NCBI GenBank assembly: GCA_016935295.1
Contig: JAFGRF010000034.1
Span: forward strand, 1 to 7,966
Origin: Caldifarciminota bacterium
GTDB taxonomy: Bacteria; Hydrothermota; Tepidihabitantia; Tepidihabitantales; Tepidihabitantaceae
Reading direction: 5' to 3'
DNA length: 7,966 bases
The position numbers were made by a program, and so were the translations under genes. The notes under the pieces are model-generated. The model saw nothing but the letters and a program-made list of their open reading frames with translations, did no database searches and had not been told where the DNA came from. This document shows, piece by piece, positions 1-6,316 of this stretch (position 1 is its first letter; each line of letters starts with the position of its first letter).

Positions 1-44
1 CCGGGAGCCGGCCACCGTTTCAGCTCCGGATCGATACCGCCGAC

Positions 45-73
45 TTGACTTGGCTGGCACAGCCGAATATGCT
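45..73 (+). promoter_or_regulatory. Candidate sigma-70-type promoter for the GT-C gene
   Basis: TTGACT at 45-50 and TATGCT at 68-73 are separated by 17 bases. The -35 matches the consensus at 5 of 6 positions and the -10 at 4 of 6. A start 7-8 bases past the -10 falls on the GTG at 81, so the mRNA would be leaderless. No Shine-Dalgarno site is visible before any candidate start. The weak -10 makes this tentative. Confidence 0.4.
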
Positions 74-80
74 CAGCACG

Positions 81-1580
81 GTGCACAAGCGTCGACCGCG
101 TTCCCTCTCGGTTGCCTCGCAAGCCGCCAGGCACCCGCCGCCAGGACCCCTGTTGGCGGCTGTCGGCTTGGTCATCACGTCGCGGGTTGCATATCACATC
201 GCGGGAGTCCGGTTCGACGCTTCCTCCCTGCCGTGGTTCTGGCAATACATCGACCCGGCACTGCTCAAGGCGAACTTCACGCAAAGCCTCTGGTACCTTC
301 ACAGCCAGCCGCCGGGTTTCAACTTCTTCCTCGGGGCCGTCATTGCCCTCTTTCCCGGTCACGAGCCTGTCGTCTTCGCCATCAGTTACCTGCTTGCCGG
401 CCTGATACTTACGGCCGCCCTCTACCTGCTGTTCGATGAGCTGGAGTTGCCGGCCGCGCTCAGCGCGGCGCTGTCCGCGATCTACGTTGCCAGCCCGGCC
501 TGCGTTCTCTACGAGAACTGGCTGTTCTACACATATCCGACAACCGTCCTGCTGCTGCTGGGCGCACTCTTCTGGCAGAGGTTTGCACGACGAGGCCGGT
601 TCCTCGACGCGCTGCTGCTGTTCGTCTGCGCCGGCCTGCTTGCCTTGACCTGGAGCCTCTTTCACCTCGCCTGGCTGCTTGGTCTGGCACTCGCACTCCT
701 GCTCTTCCGGCGCCGCGATTGGCGCAAGGTGTTGGCGGCCGCTGCGGTACCCGTGCTCATCGTCGTACTCTGGTACGGCAAAAACCTCGCTCAGGTCGGC
801 GAGTTCACCGGCAGCACTTGGTTCGGCATGAACCTGTCGAAGATGACCAACAGCATGCTGGCCATACCCGAACGCAGGTCGTTGTACGACAGCGGCAGGA
901 TCTCAGCGGTCTCAGAAGTCCCACCGTTCAGCGAGCCAGACAAGTACAGCGGCCTGGTATCGAAGCCGGAACCGACCGGCATCCCGGTCCTCGACCAGGA
1001 GATGAAGCCTTCCGACGTCCCCAACTTCAACAACTCCCTCTACGTCTCCGTATCCCGGCAGTACGGCCGCGATGCCCTTCGCATTATCGCCACGCGGCCG
1101 GCTGCCTATCTCCGCGGGCTCGCCGAGTCTTATCTACTCTACTTCCTTCCCACCAGTGCGTACGCCTTCCTCGGCAGCAACGCCGCACACATCAAAGGCC
1201 TTGCCCGCTTCGCGAGCTTCCTCAGCGGGCGTTTCACCAACCGCTTCGCACCCGGCCTGCGCCTGACCCGTCCCGGCCGGTACTACCTGCAGGGGTTTCT
1301 CAACACGGCGTGGTTTCTCATCGTCGCCTACCTCCTCGTTCTCACCCTGGGTGCGGTCCTCTTTATCCGCCCTTTGTCCTCGAGCCTCCGGCCCTCTTCG
1401 GTCTTCTTCCTCTGGTTCAACGTCGTCTGGATGACGCTCGTCGCCAACGCCCTCGAAGTCGGCGAGAACAACCGTTTCCGGTTCGTCACCGACCCGCTGG
1501 TCTTCGCGTTCCTCGCCGCCCTGGCGTCAGGCTGGGTCCTGCGGCGCCGACGGCGGCTGCAATCCGCAAAGCGTCAATGA
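81..1580 (+). CDS. Polytopic membrane protein, putative GT-C-type glycosyltransferase
   Basis: This 499-residue protein has about ten hydrophobic segments and a basic N-terminus (HKRRPR). The first periplasmic loop carries an acidic residue (Asp46), YIDPALLK (56-63) and LHSQPPGFNFF (73-83). This resembles the first-loop region of GT39/ArnT-like GT-C enzymes, which move sugars from lipid-linked donors at the outer face of the inner membrane. A long soluble loop (about 237-350) follows, and near the C-terminus EVGENNRFRFVTDPL (459-473) resembles the Arg-rich end of such families. The acceptor and donor are unknown. Start choice: GTG81 follows a candidate promoter, whereas ATG69 and TTG45 would overlap it. 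The frame is open to the window edge, so a longer form cannot be excluded. It is probably co-transcribed with the next gene, 7 bases downstream. Membrane topology is firm; enzymatic function is an inference. Confidence 0.8.
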   Translation: MHKRRPRSLSVASQAARHPPPGPLLAAVGLVITSRVAYHIAGVRFDASSLPWFWQYIDPALLKANFTQSLWYLHSQPPGFNFFLGAVIALFPGHEPVVFAISYLLAGLILTAALYLLFDELELPAALSAALSAIYVASPACVLYENWLFYTYPTTVLLLLGALFWQRFARRGRFLDALLLFVCAGLLALTWSLFHLAWLLGLALALLLFRRRDWRKVLAAAAVPVLIVVLWYGKNLAQVGEFTGSTWFGMNLSKMTNSMLAIPERRSLYDSGRISAVSEVPPFSEPDKYSGLVSKPEPTGIPVLDQEMKPSDVPNFNNSLYVSVSRQYGRDALRIIATRPAAYLRGLAESYLLYFLPTSAYAFLGSNAAHIKGLARFASFLSGRFTNRFAPGLRLTRPGRYYLQGFLNTAWFLIVAYLLVLTLGAVLFIRPLSSSLRPSSVFFLWFNVVWMTLVANALEVGENNRFRFVTDPLVFAFLAALASGWVLRRRRRLQSAKRQ

Positions 1581-1587
1581 GGTATCC

Positions 1588-2187
1588 ATGAACATACTGT
1601 CGACCGTGCCGCCGATTGCCCTGCTGGTCGCGGGTCTCATCGTCTGCTTCTTCGGCTATCGGCTCCTCCGTGTCACCCTCGGCCTGGCCGGGTTCGGTGT
1701 GGGGCTTGCGCTCGGACTGGCCATCGGGGGGCTCGTGCCGCAGGCAAGCCAGGCCCTGACAATAGCCGTGGCCATCGTCTGCGGAATACTCGGCGCGCTT
1801 GCCGCAGCCCTGCTCTACAAAGTCGGTGTCTTCCTGCTCGGCGCGGTCGCGGGTGCGTTGGCTGCAGGCATCCTCGTCGTCGCCACCGGCTGGCCCTATC
1901 CGCTCCTCATTCGCATCGGCGGTGCCATCGTCGGCGGCATCCTGACCCTGCTCATCGAACGGCCGCTGGTCTCCATCCTGTCGGCCTTCGCCGGTGGTTG
2001 GGCAGTCGTGTACGGGACATTCCAGCTGCTGGGCTGGCGTCACGACGTATTCGGCGGGAAGATCTCGGTCAGCTATGTCATCACGGTAGCCTGCTGGCTT
2101 GTCCTCGCTCTGGTCGGAGCCGGAGTGCAACTGCAGTCGGGCAGGCGGCGCCGAGACAAACAGCGCCCGTCGCCCCGGTCTTCGTAG
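1588..2187 (+). CDS. Seven-helix membrane protein, DUF4203/TMEM198-like
   Basis: The 199-residue protein is almost entirely hydrophobic, with about seven membrane segments (near residues 8-27, 29-50, 56-75, 78-100, 105-120, 125-145 and 160-182). They are rich in Gly and Ala and followed by a basic tail (RRRRDK) that should lie in the cytoplasm. The opening pattern LIVCFFGYRLLRVTLGLAGF resembles the DUF4203 family, whose bacterial function is unknown. The ATG is preceded by GAGG at 1579-1582, 5 bases away, which overlaps the stop codon of the upstream gene. That spacing suggests translation coupled to the GT-C gene. No catalytic motif is visible, and a scaffold or transport role would be a guess. 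The gene itself is secure; the family assignment is from memory of the pattern. Confidence 0.8.
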   Translation: MNILSTVPPIALLVAGLIVCFFGYRLLRVTLGLAGFGVGLALGLAIGGLVPQASQALTIAVAIVCGILGALAAALLYKVGVFLLGAVAGALAAGILVVATGWPYPLLIRIGGAIVGGILTLLIERPLVSILSAFAGGWAVVYGTFQLLGWRHDVFGGKISVSYVITVACWLVLALVGAGVQLQSGRRRRDKQRPSPRSS

Positions 2188-2193
2188 CCCCAA

Positions 2194-2226
2194 CGCGTCC
2201 GGTTTGACACCAGCTTCCGCGTCCGG
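2194..2226 (+). repeat. 9-bp direct repeat bracketing the -35 box (possible operator)
   Basis: CGCGTCCGG occurs at 2194-2202 and again at 2218-2226, 24 bases apart. The first copy ends one base before TTGACA and the second ends on the first base of the GATAAT box. The position suggests a regulator binding as a tandem pair, but no regulator gene is present in the window. Confidence 0.45.
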
Positions 2227-2231
2227 ATAAT
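2204..2231 (+). promoter_or_regulatory. Sigma-70-type promoter of the CsgG-like/LPP20 operon
   Basis: TTGACA (2204-2209, 6 of 6) and GATAAT (2226-2231, 5 of 6) are separated by 16 bases. The predicted start near 2238 leaves a leader of about 28 bases that contains a Shine-Dalgarno site. It lies in the 78-base gap after the DUF4203 gene. Confidence 0.65.
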
Positions 2232-2252
2232 CTCACGTCGCACCACACCGAA

Positions 2253-2257
2253 GGGAG
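2253..2257 (+). promoter_or_regulatory. Shine-Dalgarno site for the CsgG-like gene
   Basis: GGGAG, within AAGGGAG, lies 8 bases before ATG2266 and supports that start. It is one of the few strong ribosome-binding sites in the window. Confidence 0.7.
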
Positions 2258-2265
2258 CAAGCCTG

Positions 2266-2844
2266 ATGACTGGAAGATTCCTGAGCCTGGGTGCGCTGGT
2301 CCTGCTCGCCGCGGCAACCGTGGGCTGCTTCAACGCCACAACGATGCAGCAGATGCAGGAAGCGAACCAGACCTACAGCATATCGTCGGCCTTCAAGCTC
2401 GACCGGAACTGGCGGCTCGCCGTCCTGCCCCCGCAGAACGGTGACGAGGAGCTGCCGGGGCTCTACGACCGCGCCGGTCTCCTGCTGATGAGAACCGGCT
2501 GCTTCACGCTCATCGACCGGGCCGAGGTCGAACGGATCCTGCGGGAGCAACGGTCGGGCGGGCCTCGTCTCGTGGACCCGCACGACATGCGCCGGCTCGG
2601 CAGGCAGATGGACGCCGAGGCGGTCTTGACCGTCAACGTGACCGAGCTGAAGCACGACGGCTTCTTCGAGGACAACCCGGAACAGCGCGACGCCCGTCTC
2701 TTCGTAAAGATCATCTCGGTCAAGACCGCGGAAGCGCTGTACTACGCCGAGGGGCATGGCTCTAGCTTCGAGGGGGCCGACGCGGCGCTGAACGATGCGC
2801 TGGCAATGGCGCTGGGGCCTCTCCTCCGGATCGCGAAGGGCTAG
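2266..2844 (+). CDS. CsgG-like lipoprotein
   Basis: This 192-residue protein begins with a lipoprotein signal peptide: a basic start, a hydrophobic stretch, then ATVGC with Cys21 as the lipidation site. The -3 position is Thr, not Leu, so the lipobox is slightly atypical. The rest matches the CsgG/LpoB-type fold: a first strand RLAVLPPQN (50-58), LLLMRTGCFTLIDRAEVERILREQ (72-95, corresponding to the family's F-x-V-V-E-R...L...Q region), LGRQMDAEAVLTVNVTELK, and a final strand pair. At this length only the globular domain is present; the transmembrane-barrel insertions of a true curli secretion channel are not evident. No curli genes are nearby. It is probably an anchored periplasmic or outer-membrane partner of the LPP20 protein encoded 12 bases downstream. 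The family call is good; the role is unknown. Confidence 0.85.
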   Translation: MTGRFLSLGALVLLAAATVGCFNATTMQQMQEANQTYSISSAFKLDRNWRLAVLPPQNGDEELPGLYDRAGLLLMRTGCFTLIDRAEVERILREQRSGGPRLVDPHDMRRLGRQMDAEAVLTVNVTELKHDGFFEDNPEQRDARLFVKIISVKTAEALYYAEGHGSSFEGADAALNDALAMALGPLLRIAKG

Positions 2845-2856
2845 CACCTCAAACCG

Positions 2857-3825
2857 ATGAACCGGCAGTCCGGCCGCAGGAGCCTGGGATTCCTGGTCGC
2901 GTGTCTCCTGTTGCTGGTTCCTGCCGGCTGTGTGACGAAGACGACCGTTGTCCCGGCCGTGGCCGGGCCGGTCGAGCCGCCGCCCGCAGTCAACGCTCCG
3001 TTCAAACCGCCGTCGCCGCTCGGCCCGATATTCGCTCCGGGCGAGGTCCGTGAACTCGTGCCCGGCGGGGCGATCGACTGGTCGGGCAAGGCGGTCCGGG
3101 CGCGCGGGGCCGGCGTGCTCGACCCGGGCAATTCCAACCGCGACGTGGCGCGGCAGATGGCCGAACGGGCCGCGACCGTTGTCGCCCGCCGCAACCTGTT
3201 CGAGATCGTCAAAGGTGTCAGGGTCGACTCTGATACCAGGGTCCATGACCTGATGGCTTCATACGACTCCGTGTACCGGCGCATCGAGGTGGTCGTCAAA
3301 GGCGCACGGCTTCATGGACCGGCCCGCTACGACTCAGTCGCTGGAATCGTCGAGGTCGAAATGGAGTGCGACCTCTACGGCGAAAGCGGAGTTGAAGGCG
3401 CGGTGGCGCCATTGCCGGCCGCCGCGCCGCAGCCGGAAGAGAACGCCGCGGCCGATCTCTCCCCGGCAGCGCAGGAATTCCTGAGCCATTACTCCGCCCT
3501 CGTGCTCGACGGTGCCAGCGCGGGCCTCAAGCCGGCGCTGTTTCCCAAGCTCTACGACGACGGCGCGTTGCTGCTAGATCCGCAAGAACTGGTAGATGCC
3601 GGTACGCCTGGGGCTCACACGGTGCAGTACGTGGGTGAGTTCGACCGGATTCTCGGGCGTCCCGACCTTGGACAGCCGCTGACGCTCAGAGTCAGAGAGG
3701 CACACGGAAAGTCCGGCTCAGACGCCGTGCTCGGTCGGGCTGACGCGGGCCTGCTGCGCGAAATGCCTGCCGTCCTCGAATTCCTGCTCGGCAGGGGCCG
3801 CATCATCATCAAGACAACGCTGTAA
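2857..3825 (+). CDS. LPP20-family lipoprotein with an extra C-terminal domain
   Basis: This 322-residue protein has a signal peptide ending in LVPAGC with Cys25 as the likely lipidated residue. A Pro-rich linker (about 33-60) follows. Residues 73-176 form an LPP20 domain: IDWSGKAVRARGAGVL, then a helix ending AATVVARRNLFEIVKGVRVD (106-124), the VHDLMASYD stretch, a VVVKGARL strand and a final strand VEVEMECDLYG. After an Ala/Pro linker, residues about 203-322 form a second domain with LVLDGASAGLKPALFPKLYD (215-234) and a terminal strand RIIIKTTL. This resembles a domain often fused to LPP20 in poorly characterised bacteria (the LIVDARG-x-G-x-KPA pattern, from memory). No Shine-Dalgarno site is close to the ATG, and translation is probably coupled to the CsgG-like gene. 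Its biochemical role is unknown; LPP20 proteins include the H. pylori antigen and FlgP. Confidence 0.85.
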   Translation: MNRQSGRRSLGFLVACLLLLVPAGCVTKTTVVPAVAGPVEPPPAVNAPFKPPSPLGPIFAPGEVRELVPGGAIDWSGKAVRARGAGVLDPGNSNRDVARQMAERAATVVARRNLFEIVKGVRVDSDTRVHDLMASYDSVYRRIEVVVKGARLHGPARYDSVAGIVEVEMECDLYGESGVEGAVAPLPAAAPQPEENAAADLSPAAQEFLSHYSALVLDGASAGLKPALFPKLYDDGALLLDPQELVDAGTPGAHTVQYVGEFDRILGRPDLGQPLTLRVREAHGKSGSDAVLGRADAGLLREMPAVLEFLLGRGRIIIKTTL

Positions 3826-3890
3826 CGACAATCCAGAACCGAACGGCTTGCCCGCCGGAGACACACCAGCAGGGGCGTCAACGGCTGCGA

Positions 3891-5309
3891 CTATTTGGGT
3901 TCGGTGGTGTAGAGCCGAAGCTCGTCGGTGACGACCAGCAGTTCGATGTTGCCGCCCGGAATCACATCTCCCAGGGTCACGTCCTGACAACGCACCGGCA
4001 GCTCGATCTCCTGCCGTAGCTTCAGGTCACCGGCCAGGATGAGCAGGCCGCACGAGTCAAAGGTCGACGGGTAGAACAGCGGGTCTCTGCATATCATCCG
4101 CTTCAGGCACCGGGACAGGACCAACTCGTACTTCCCATCGCCGTCCAGGTCGCAGATACCATGCAGCCTGCACTCGCTTACCTCGCCGGAATCCCGGGCC
4201 ACGCCGAGCGGGGCGCGCGCAGCCAGCTTGAGCCGGTTCGCCTCGAACCGGTAAAGCTGGACCTCGGCCTTCCGGCCGCAGGCCGCGACCGCCAGTTCCT
4301 GCCTGTCGTCGCCGTCCAGGTCGGCGCAGCCGACGGAGGCGTATGACACCGGCGACGAACCCGATTCCGGCGAATCGGCTCTCACCTCTCCGGTCACGCC
4401 GTCCAAGACTGCCAGTCTGCCAAAGTCATTCAGCCACGAGTACACGGCGACGAAGACCTCGTTCTTCCCGTCCTGATCCAGGTCGGCGACACCGGCCGTG
4501 CAGCCGATGAACCGATGCGCTCCGAACCCGCGCTGCCAGAGCAAAGTTCCGTCGTCGTGCAGAGCGACGCAGTAGCAGGAATCGTGGCCAAGGGACTGAT
4601 TCGCGGCCGCAACGGGCTCCCCTCCGTAGGTCGTAAGGAGCAGCTCCTCTCGGCCGTCCGCATCCAGGTCGGCAACGGCCATCAGTTCGGGACGCGCCCC
4701 GAACTCGTAGCGCCACAGGAGCCGGCCGTCCGCGGCATCGCGGCACTCCAACACCCGGCCGAGCTGTGACGGTTCCGGCTCGGACCCGACATCGAGCGTC
4801 ACAGTCCGCTGGTTGAGCCTGACCGCCAGCGGACCGGAGCCTGACCGCGACCGGCTTGATTCGGGCAGCAGCACCCAGCCAATGCTGTCGTCTGGAACGA
4901 TTCGCGCTGTGTCAGACTGAATCAGTGACCAGTCAGTACCGCTCCGGGCCCGACCGGAAAGGGGCGCGCCCTCCCGGTTGAGGATCGCAGCCGGCGGCTC
5001 GCCGAGTGGCGACGTCACGATCTCCGGGTAGCCGTCACGGTCGAGGTCGAGCAGCAGCGGGCGATGCCCGGCGTGAGCTTGTCCCGGGACCGGCGCGGAA
5101 GCGGGCACGTCATACCACTCCGCCTCCCACACGCCGACGAACCGTTGCGCCGGATCGGGGCTGGTCCCGCTCCGGGCGAAGACAAAAGTGTTGAAACGGT
5201 TGGCCCCGGGCCAGACCCACGGCACGACCTCGCGGCGCGGCTGGCGGCATCCGTACAGCGCCAGACCGGCGAGCAGCACGAGTGAGAGCCTTCTGCAGGA
5301 CAAGCTCAT
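3891..5309 (-). CDS. FG-GAP/VCBS beta-propeller lipoprotein
   Basis: This 472-residue protein starts with a lipoprotein signal peptide (hydrophobic core, LALYGC, Cys21). It then carries five calcium-loop motifs of the D-x-D-x-D-G-x-x-E type at residues 88-96, 214-222, 276-284, 330-338 (DLDGDDRQE, with Asp in place of the loop Gly) and 387-395. A degenerate sixth may lie near the C-terminus (GDVIPGGNIELL). This is the integrin alpha-type seven-bladed propeller signature. LLWRYEFG and LLWQRGFG between blades recall PQQ-like repeats. It is therefore a surface or periplasmic scaffold or binding protein, ligand unknown. It has about 14 cysteines, many for an exported protein, so disulfides are possible. 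The start ATG has no Shine-Dalgarno site but lies 8 bases from a predicted -10. The gene converges on the LPP20 gene with a 65-base gap. Confidence 0.85.
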   Translation of the reverse strand: MSLSCRRLSLVLLAGLALYGCRQPRREVVPWVWPGANRFNTFVFARSGTSPDPAQRFVGVWEAEWYDVPASAPVPGQAHAGHRPLLLDLDRDGYPEIVTSPLGEPPAAILNREGAPLSGRARSGTDWSLIQSDTARIVPDDSIGWVLLPESSRSRSGSGPLAVRLNQRTVTLDVGSEPEPSQLGRVLECRDAADGRLLWRYEFGARPELMAVADLDADGREELLLTTYGGEPVAAANQSLGHDSCYCVALHDDGTLLWQRGFGAHRFIGCTAGVADLDQDGKNEVFVAVYSWLNDFGRLAVLDGVTGEVRADSPESGSSPVSYASVGCADLDGDDRQELAVAACGRKAEVQLYRFEANRLKLAARAPLGVARDSGEVSECRLHGICDLDGDGKYELVLSRCLKRMICRDPLFYPSTFDSCGLLILAGDLKLRQEIELPVRCQDVTLGDVIPGGNIELLVVTDELRLYTTEPK

Positions 5310-5317
5310 CGTGACCG

Positions 5318-5346
5318 AATGTAGCCTAGAATCGCCGACGTGTCAA
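5318..5346 (-). promoter_or_regulatory. Promoter of the beta-propeller lipoprotein gene
   Basis: On the minus strand TTGACA (5346-5341, 6 of 6) and TACATT (5323-5318, 4 of 6) are separated by 17 bases. Eight bases separate the -10 from ATG5309, so the transcript would be leaderless or nearly so, which fits the missing Shine-Dalgarno site. The promoter fits wholly in the 48-base gap after lepB. Confidence 0.5.
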
Positions 5347-5355
5347 CCGTCGGCG
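5333..5355. repeat. Perfect 8-bp inverted repeat around the -35 box
   Basis: The arms CGCCGACG (5333-5340) and CGTCGGCG (5348-5355) are perfectly complementary with a 7-base loop. On the minus strand the loop plus the base beside it contain TTGACA of the lipoprotein promoter. The hairpin begins 2 bases after the lepB stop codon, so it could terminate lepB transcription, but no T-run follows it. An operator role is equally possible. Confidence 0.6.
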
Positions 5356-5357
5356 GA

Positions 5358-6173
5358 CTACCTGATGATCCGGCCGATCCGGTTGAGGCGGATGGCCCAC
5401 GGCGAGATGATGATGCGGGCGATGTTCGGCGCCGCGTCCGACGAGAAATAGAGCACCAGCGGCTTGCCGCGCAGGTGGCGGATGGCGAGCGGGCCCCAGA
5501 ACCGGCCGTCCTCGGAATAATCGCGGTTGTCGCCCATCGCCAGGATATGCTCCGGCGGCACTACCACCGGGCCGAACTGGTCGCGCACGTAGGGCGAGTA
5601 TTCGGACTGATAGAACCGCCCCTCCTCCCATGCCTGCTGGAATACTGCTTGCGCGGGTGCAGGCTCGAAACCGGGCAGCGTCCGCGAATCCTTGTGTACA
5701 ACGTGCGGCTCGTCCTGCCGGCGGCCGTTGACGTAGAGCTGCCTATCCCGGTACTCGACCGTGTCGCCGGCCACGGCGATGCAACGCTTGATGAAGTTGC
5801 GGGGCACGTACCACGTGAAGAAATGCGCCTGGTTGTCCCAGAACACCGGCAGCAACGGGAGCGAACGGGGAAACAGCCGCGTGTAGCGCTCCGGCGGCTG
5901 CGGATCGTCGGTGTCGACCGGGAAGCGGAACACGACAATGTCTCCGCGCTTCGGCCTCGATACCGGGATGATGGTCCTGTCGGTGAACGGCAGCTTCACG
6001 CCGTAGACGAACTTGTTCACCAGCATGAAATCGCCGATGAGGATCGTGTCGAGCATCGAACCGGTCGGTACCATGAACGCCTCAACCACGAACGACCGGA
6101 TGAGCAGGACCGCGATGATGACCGGTGTCCAGTCGCGGCCGACGTTCCGCAGCCAGCGGATGCCGCTTTTCAC
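5358..6173 (-). CDS. lepB: Signal peptidase I (downstream tandem copy)
   Basis: This enzyme cleaves signal peptides from exported proteins at the outer face of the inner membrane. The 271-residue protein has one N-terminal membrane anchor (about 16-33). The nucleophile Ser39 lies in VPTGSML. The RGDIVVFRFP strand (76-85) is box C. The general base Lys129 lies in KRCIAVAGD (box D). GDNRDYSEDGRFWGP (213-227) is box E. All catalytic elements are intact, so it should be active. About 45 residues between boxes C and D and a long stretch before box E make it larger than minimal enzymes, as is usual in diderms. The C-terminus SPWAIRLNRIGRIIR is shared with the neighbouring copy. The start is GTG, supported by AGAGG 9 bases upstream and a good promoter. 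An overlapping ATG at 6181 is out of frame and closes after three codons. Confidence 0.93.
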   Translation of the reverse strand: MKSGIRWLRNVGRDWTPVIIAVLLIRSFVVEAFMVPTGSMLDTILIGDFMLVNKFVYGVKLPFTDRTIIPVSRPKRGDIVVFRFPVDTDDPQPPERYTRLFPRSLPLLPVFWDNQAHFFTWYVPRNFIKRCIAVAGDTVEYRDRQLYVNGRRQDEPHVVHKDSRTLPGFEPAPAQAVFQQAWEEGRFYQSEYSPYVRDQFGPVVVPPEHILAMGDNRDYSEDGRFWGPLAIRHLRGKPLVLYFSSDAAPNIARIIISPWAIRLNRIGRIIR

Positions 6174-6182
6174 CGCTCCATG

Positions 6183-6187
6183 CCTCT
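6183..6187 (-). promoter_or_regulatory. Shine-Dalgarno site for the GTG-started lepB
   Basis: AGAGG on the minus strand lies 9 bases before GTG6173 and supports that non-ATG start. A GGAG closer in (6179-6176) is only 2 bases from the start and is probably too near. Confidence 0.55.
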
Positions 6188-6210
6188 ATCGGTTGTCAGC
6201 ACAGACGGTC

Positions 6211-6238
6211 AGTATAGAAGGAGTAGGGGCAGAGTCAA
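6211..6238 (-). promoter_or_regulatory. Sigma-70-type promoter of lepB (downstream copy)
   Basis: On the minus strand TTGACT (6238-6233, 5 of 6) and TATACT (6216-6211, 5 of 6) are separated by 16 bases. The start near 6204 would give a leader of about 31 bases containing the Shine-Dalgarno site. The -35 is part of a small palindrome, GTCAA and TTGAC with one base between (6234-6244). This copy of lepB can therefore be transcribed independently of the upstream one. Confidence 0.6.
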
Positions 6239-6263
6239 TTTGACGACCCGAGAAGAGGGGAAT

Positions 6264-6305
6264 CCAGAGGTCAGAGGCCAGATACCAGAGTCTCGAAACC
6301 AGATC
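6264..6305. repeat. Degenerate 7-bp-period tandem array
   Basis: Six consecutive heptamers can be read: CCAGAGG, TCAGAGG, CCAGATA, CCAGAGT, CTCGAAA and CCAGATC. CCAGA recurs at 6264, 6278, 6285 and 6299, which fits a 7-base period. The array lies between the stop of the upstream lepB and the promoter of the downstream lepB. It resembles short dispersed arrays I associate with candidate-phylum genomes, often appearing as spurious NPEVRGQ-like peptides. Confidence 0.7.
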
Positions 6306-6316
6306 CCGGTCCGGCG

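Noticed and set aside
1..86. Possible edge genes: a plus-strand frame ending at TGA 46-48, and minus-strand frames starting at GTG60 or GTG86.
   Set aside because: Each gives fewer than 30 residues before the edge, with no recognisable motif. They cannot be told apart from chance open frames in GC-rich DNA.
2233..3246. 337-codon minus-strand open frame across the CsgG-like and LPP20 genes, and a 290-codon frame at 719-1591.
   Set aside because: They overlap genes with signal peptides and clear domains, and their translations are compositionally biased with no domain signature.
2266..3825. Naming the lipoprotein pair flgO-flgP or csgG.
   Set aside because: No flagellar or curli gene is nearby and the sequences show only family-level resemblance.
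3826..3890. Terminator between the convergent LPP20 and beta-propeller genes.
   Set aside because: No stable inverted repeat with a T-run is visible on either strand. The only repetition is a direct AACGGCT at 3842 and 3880.
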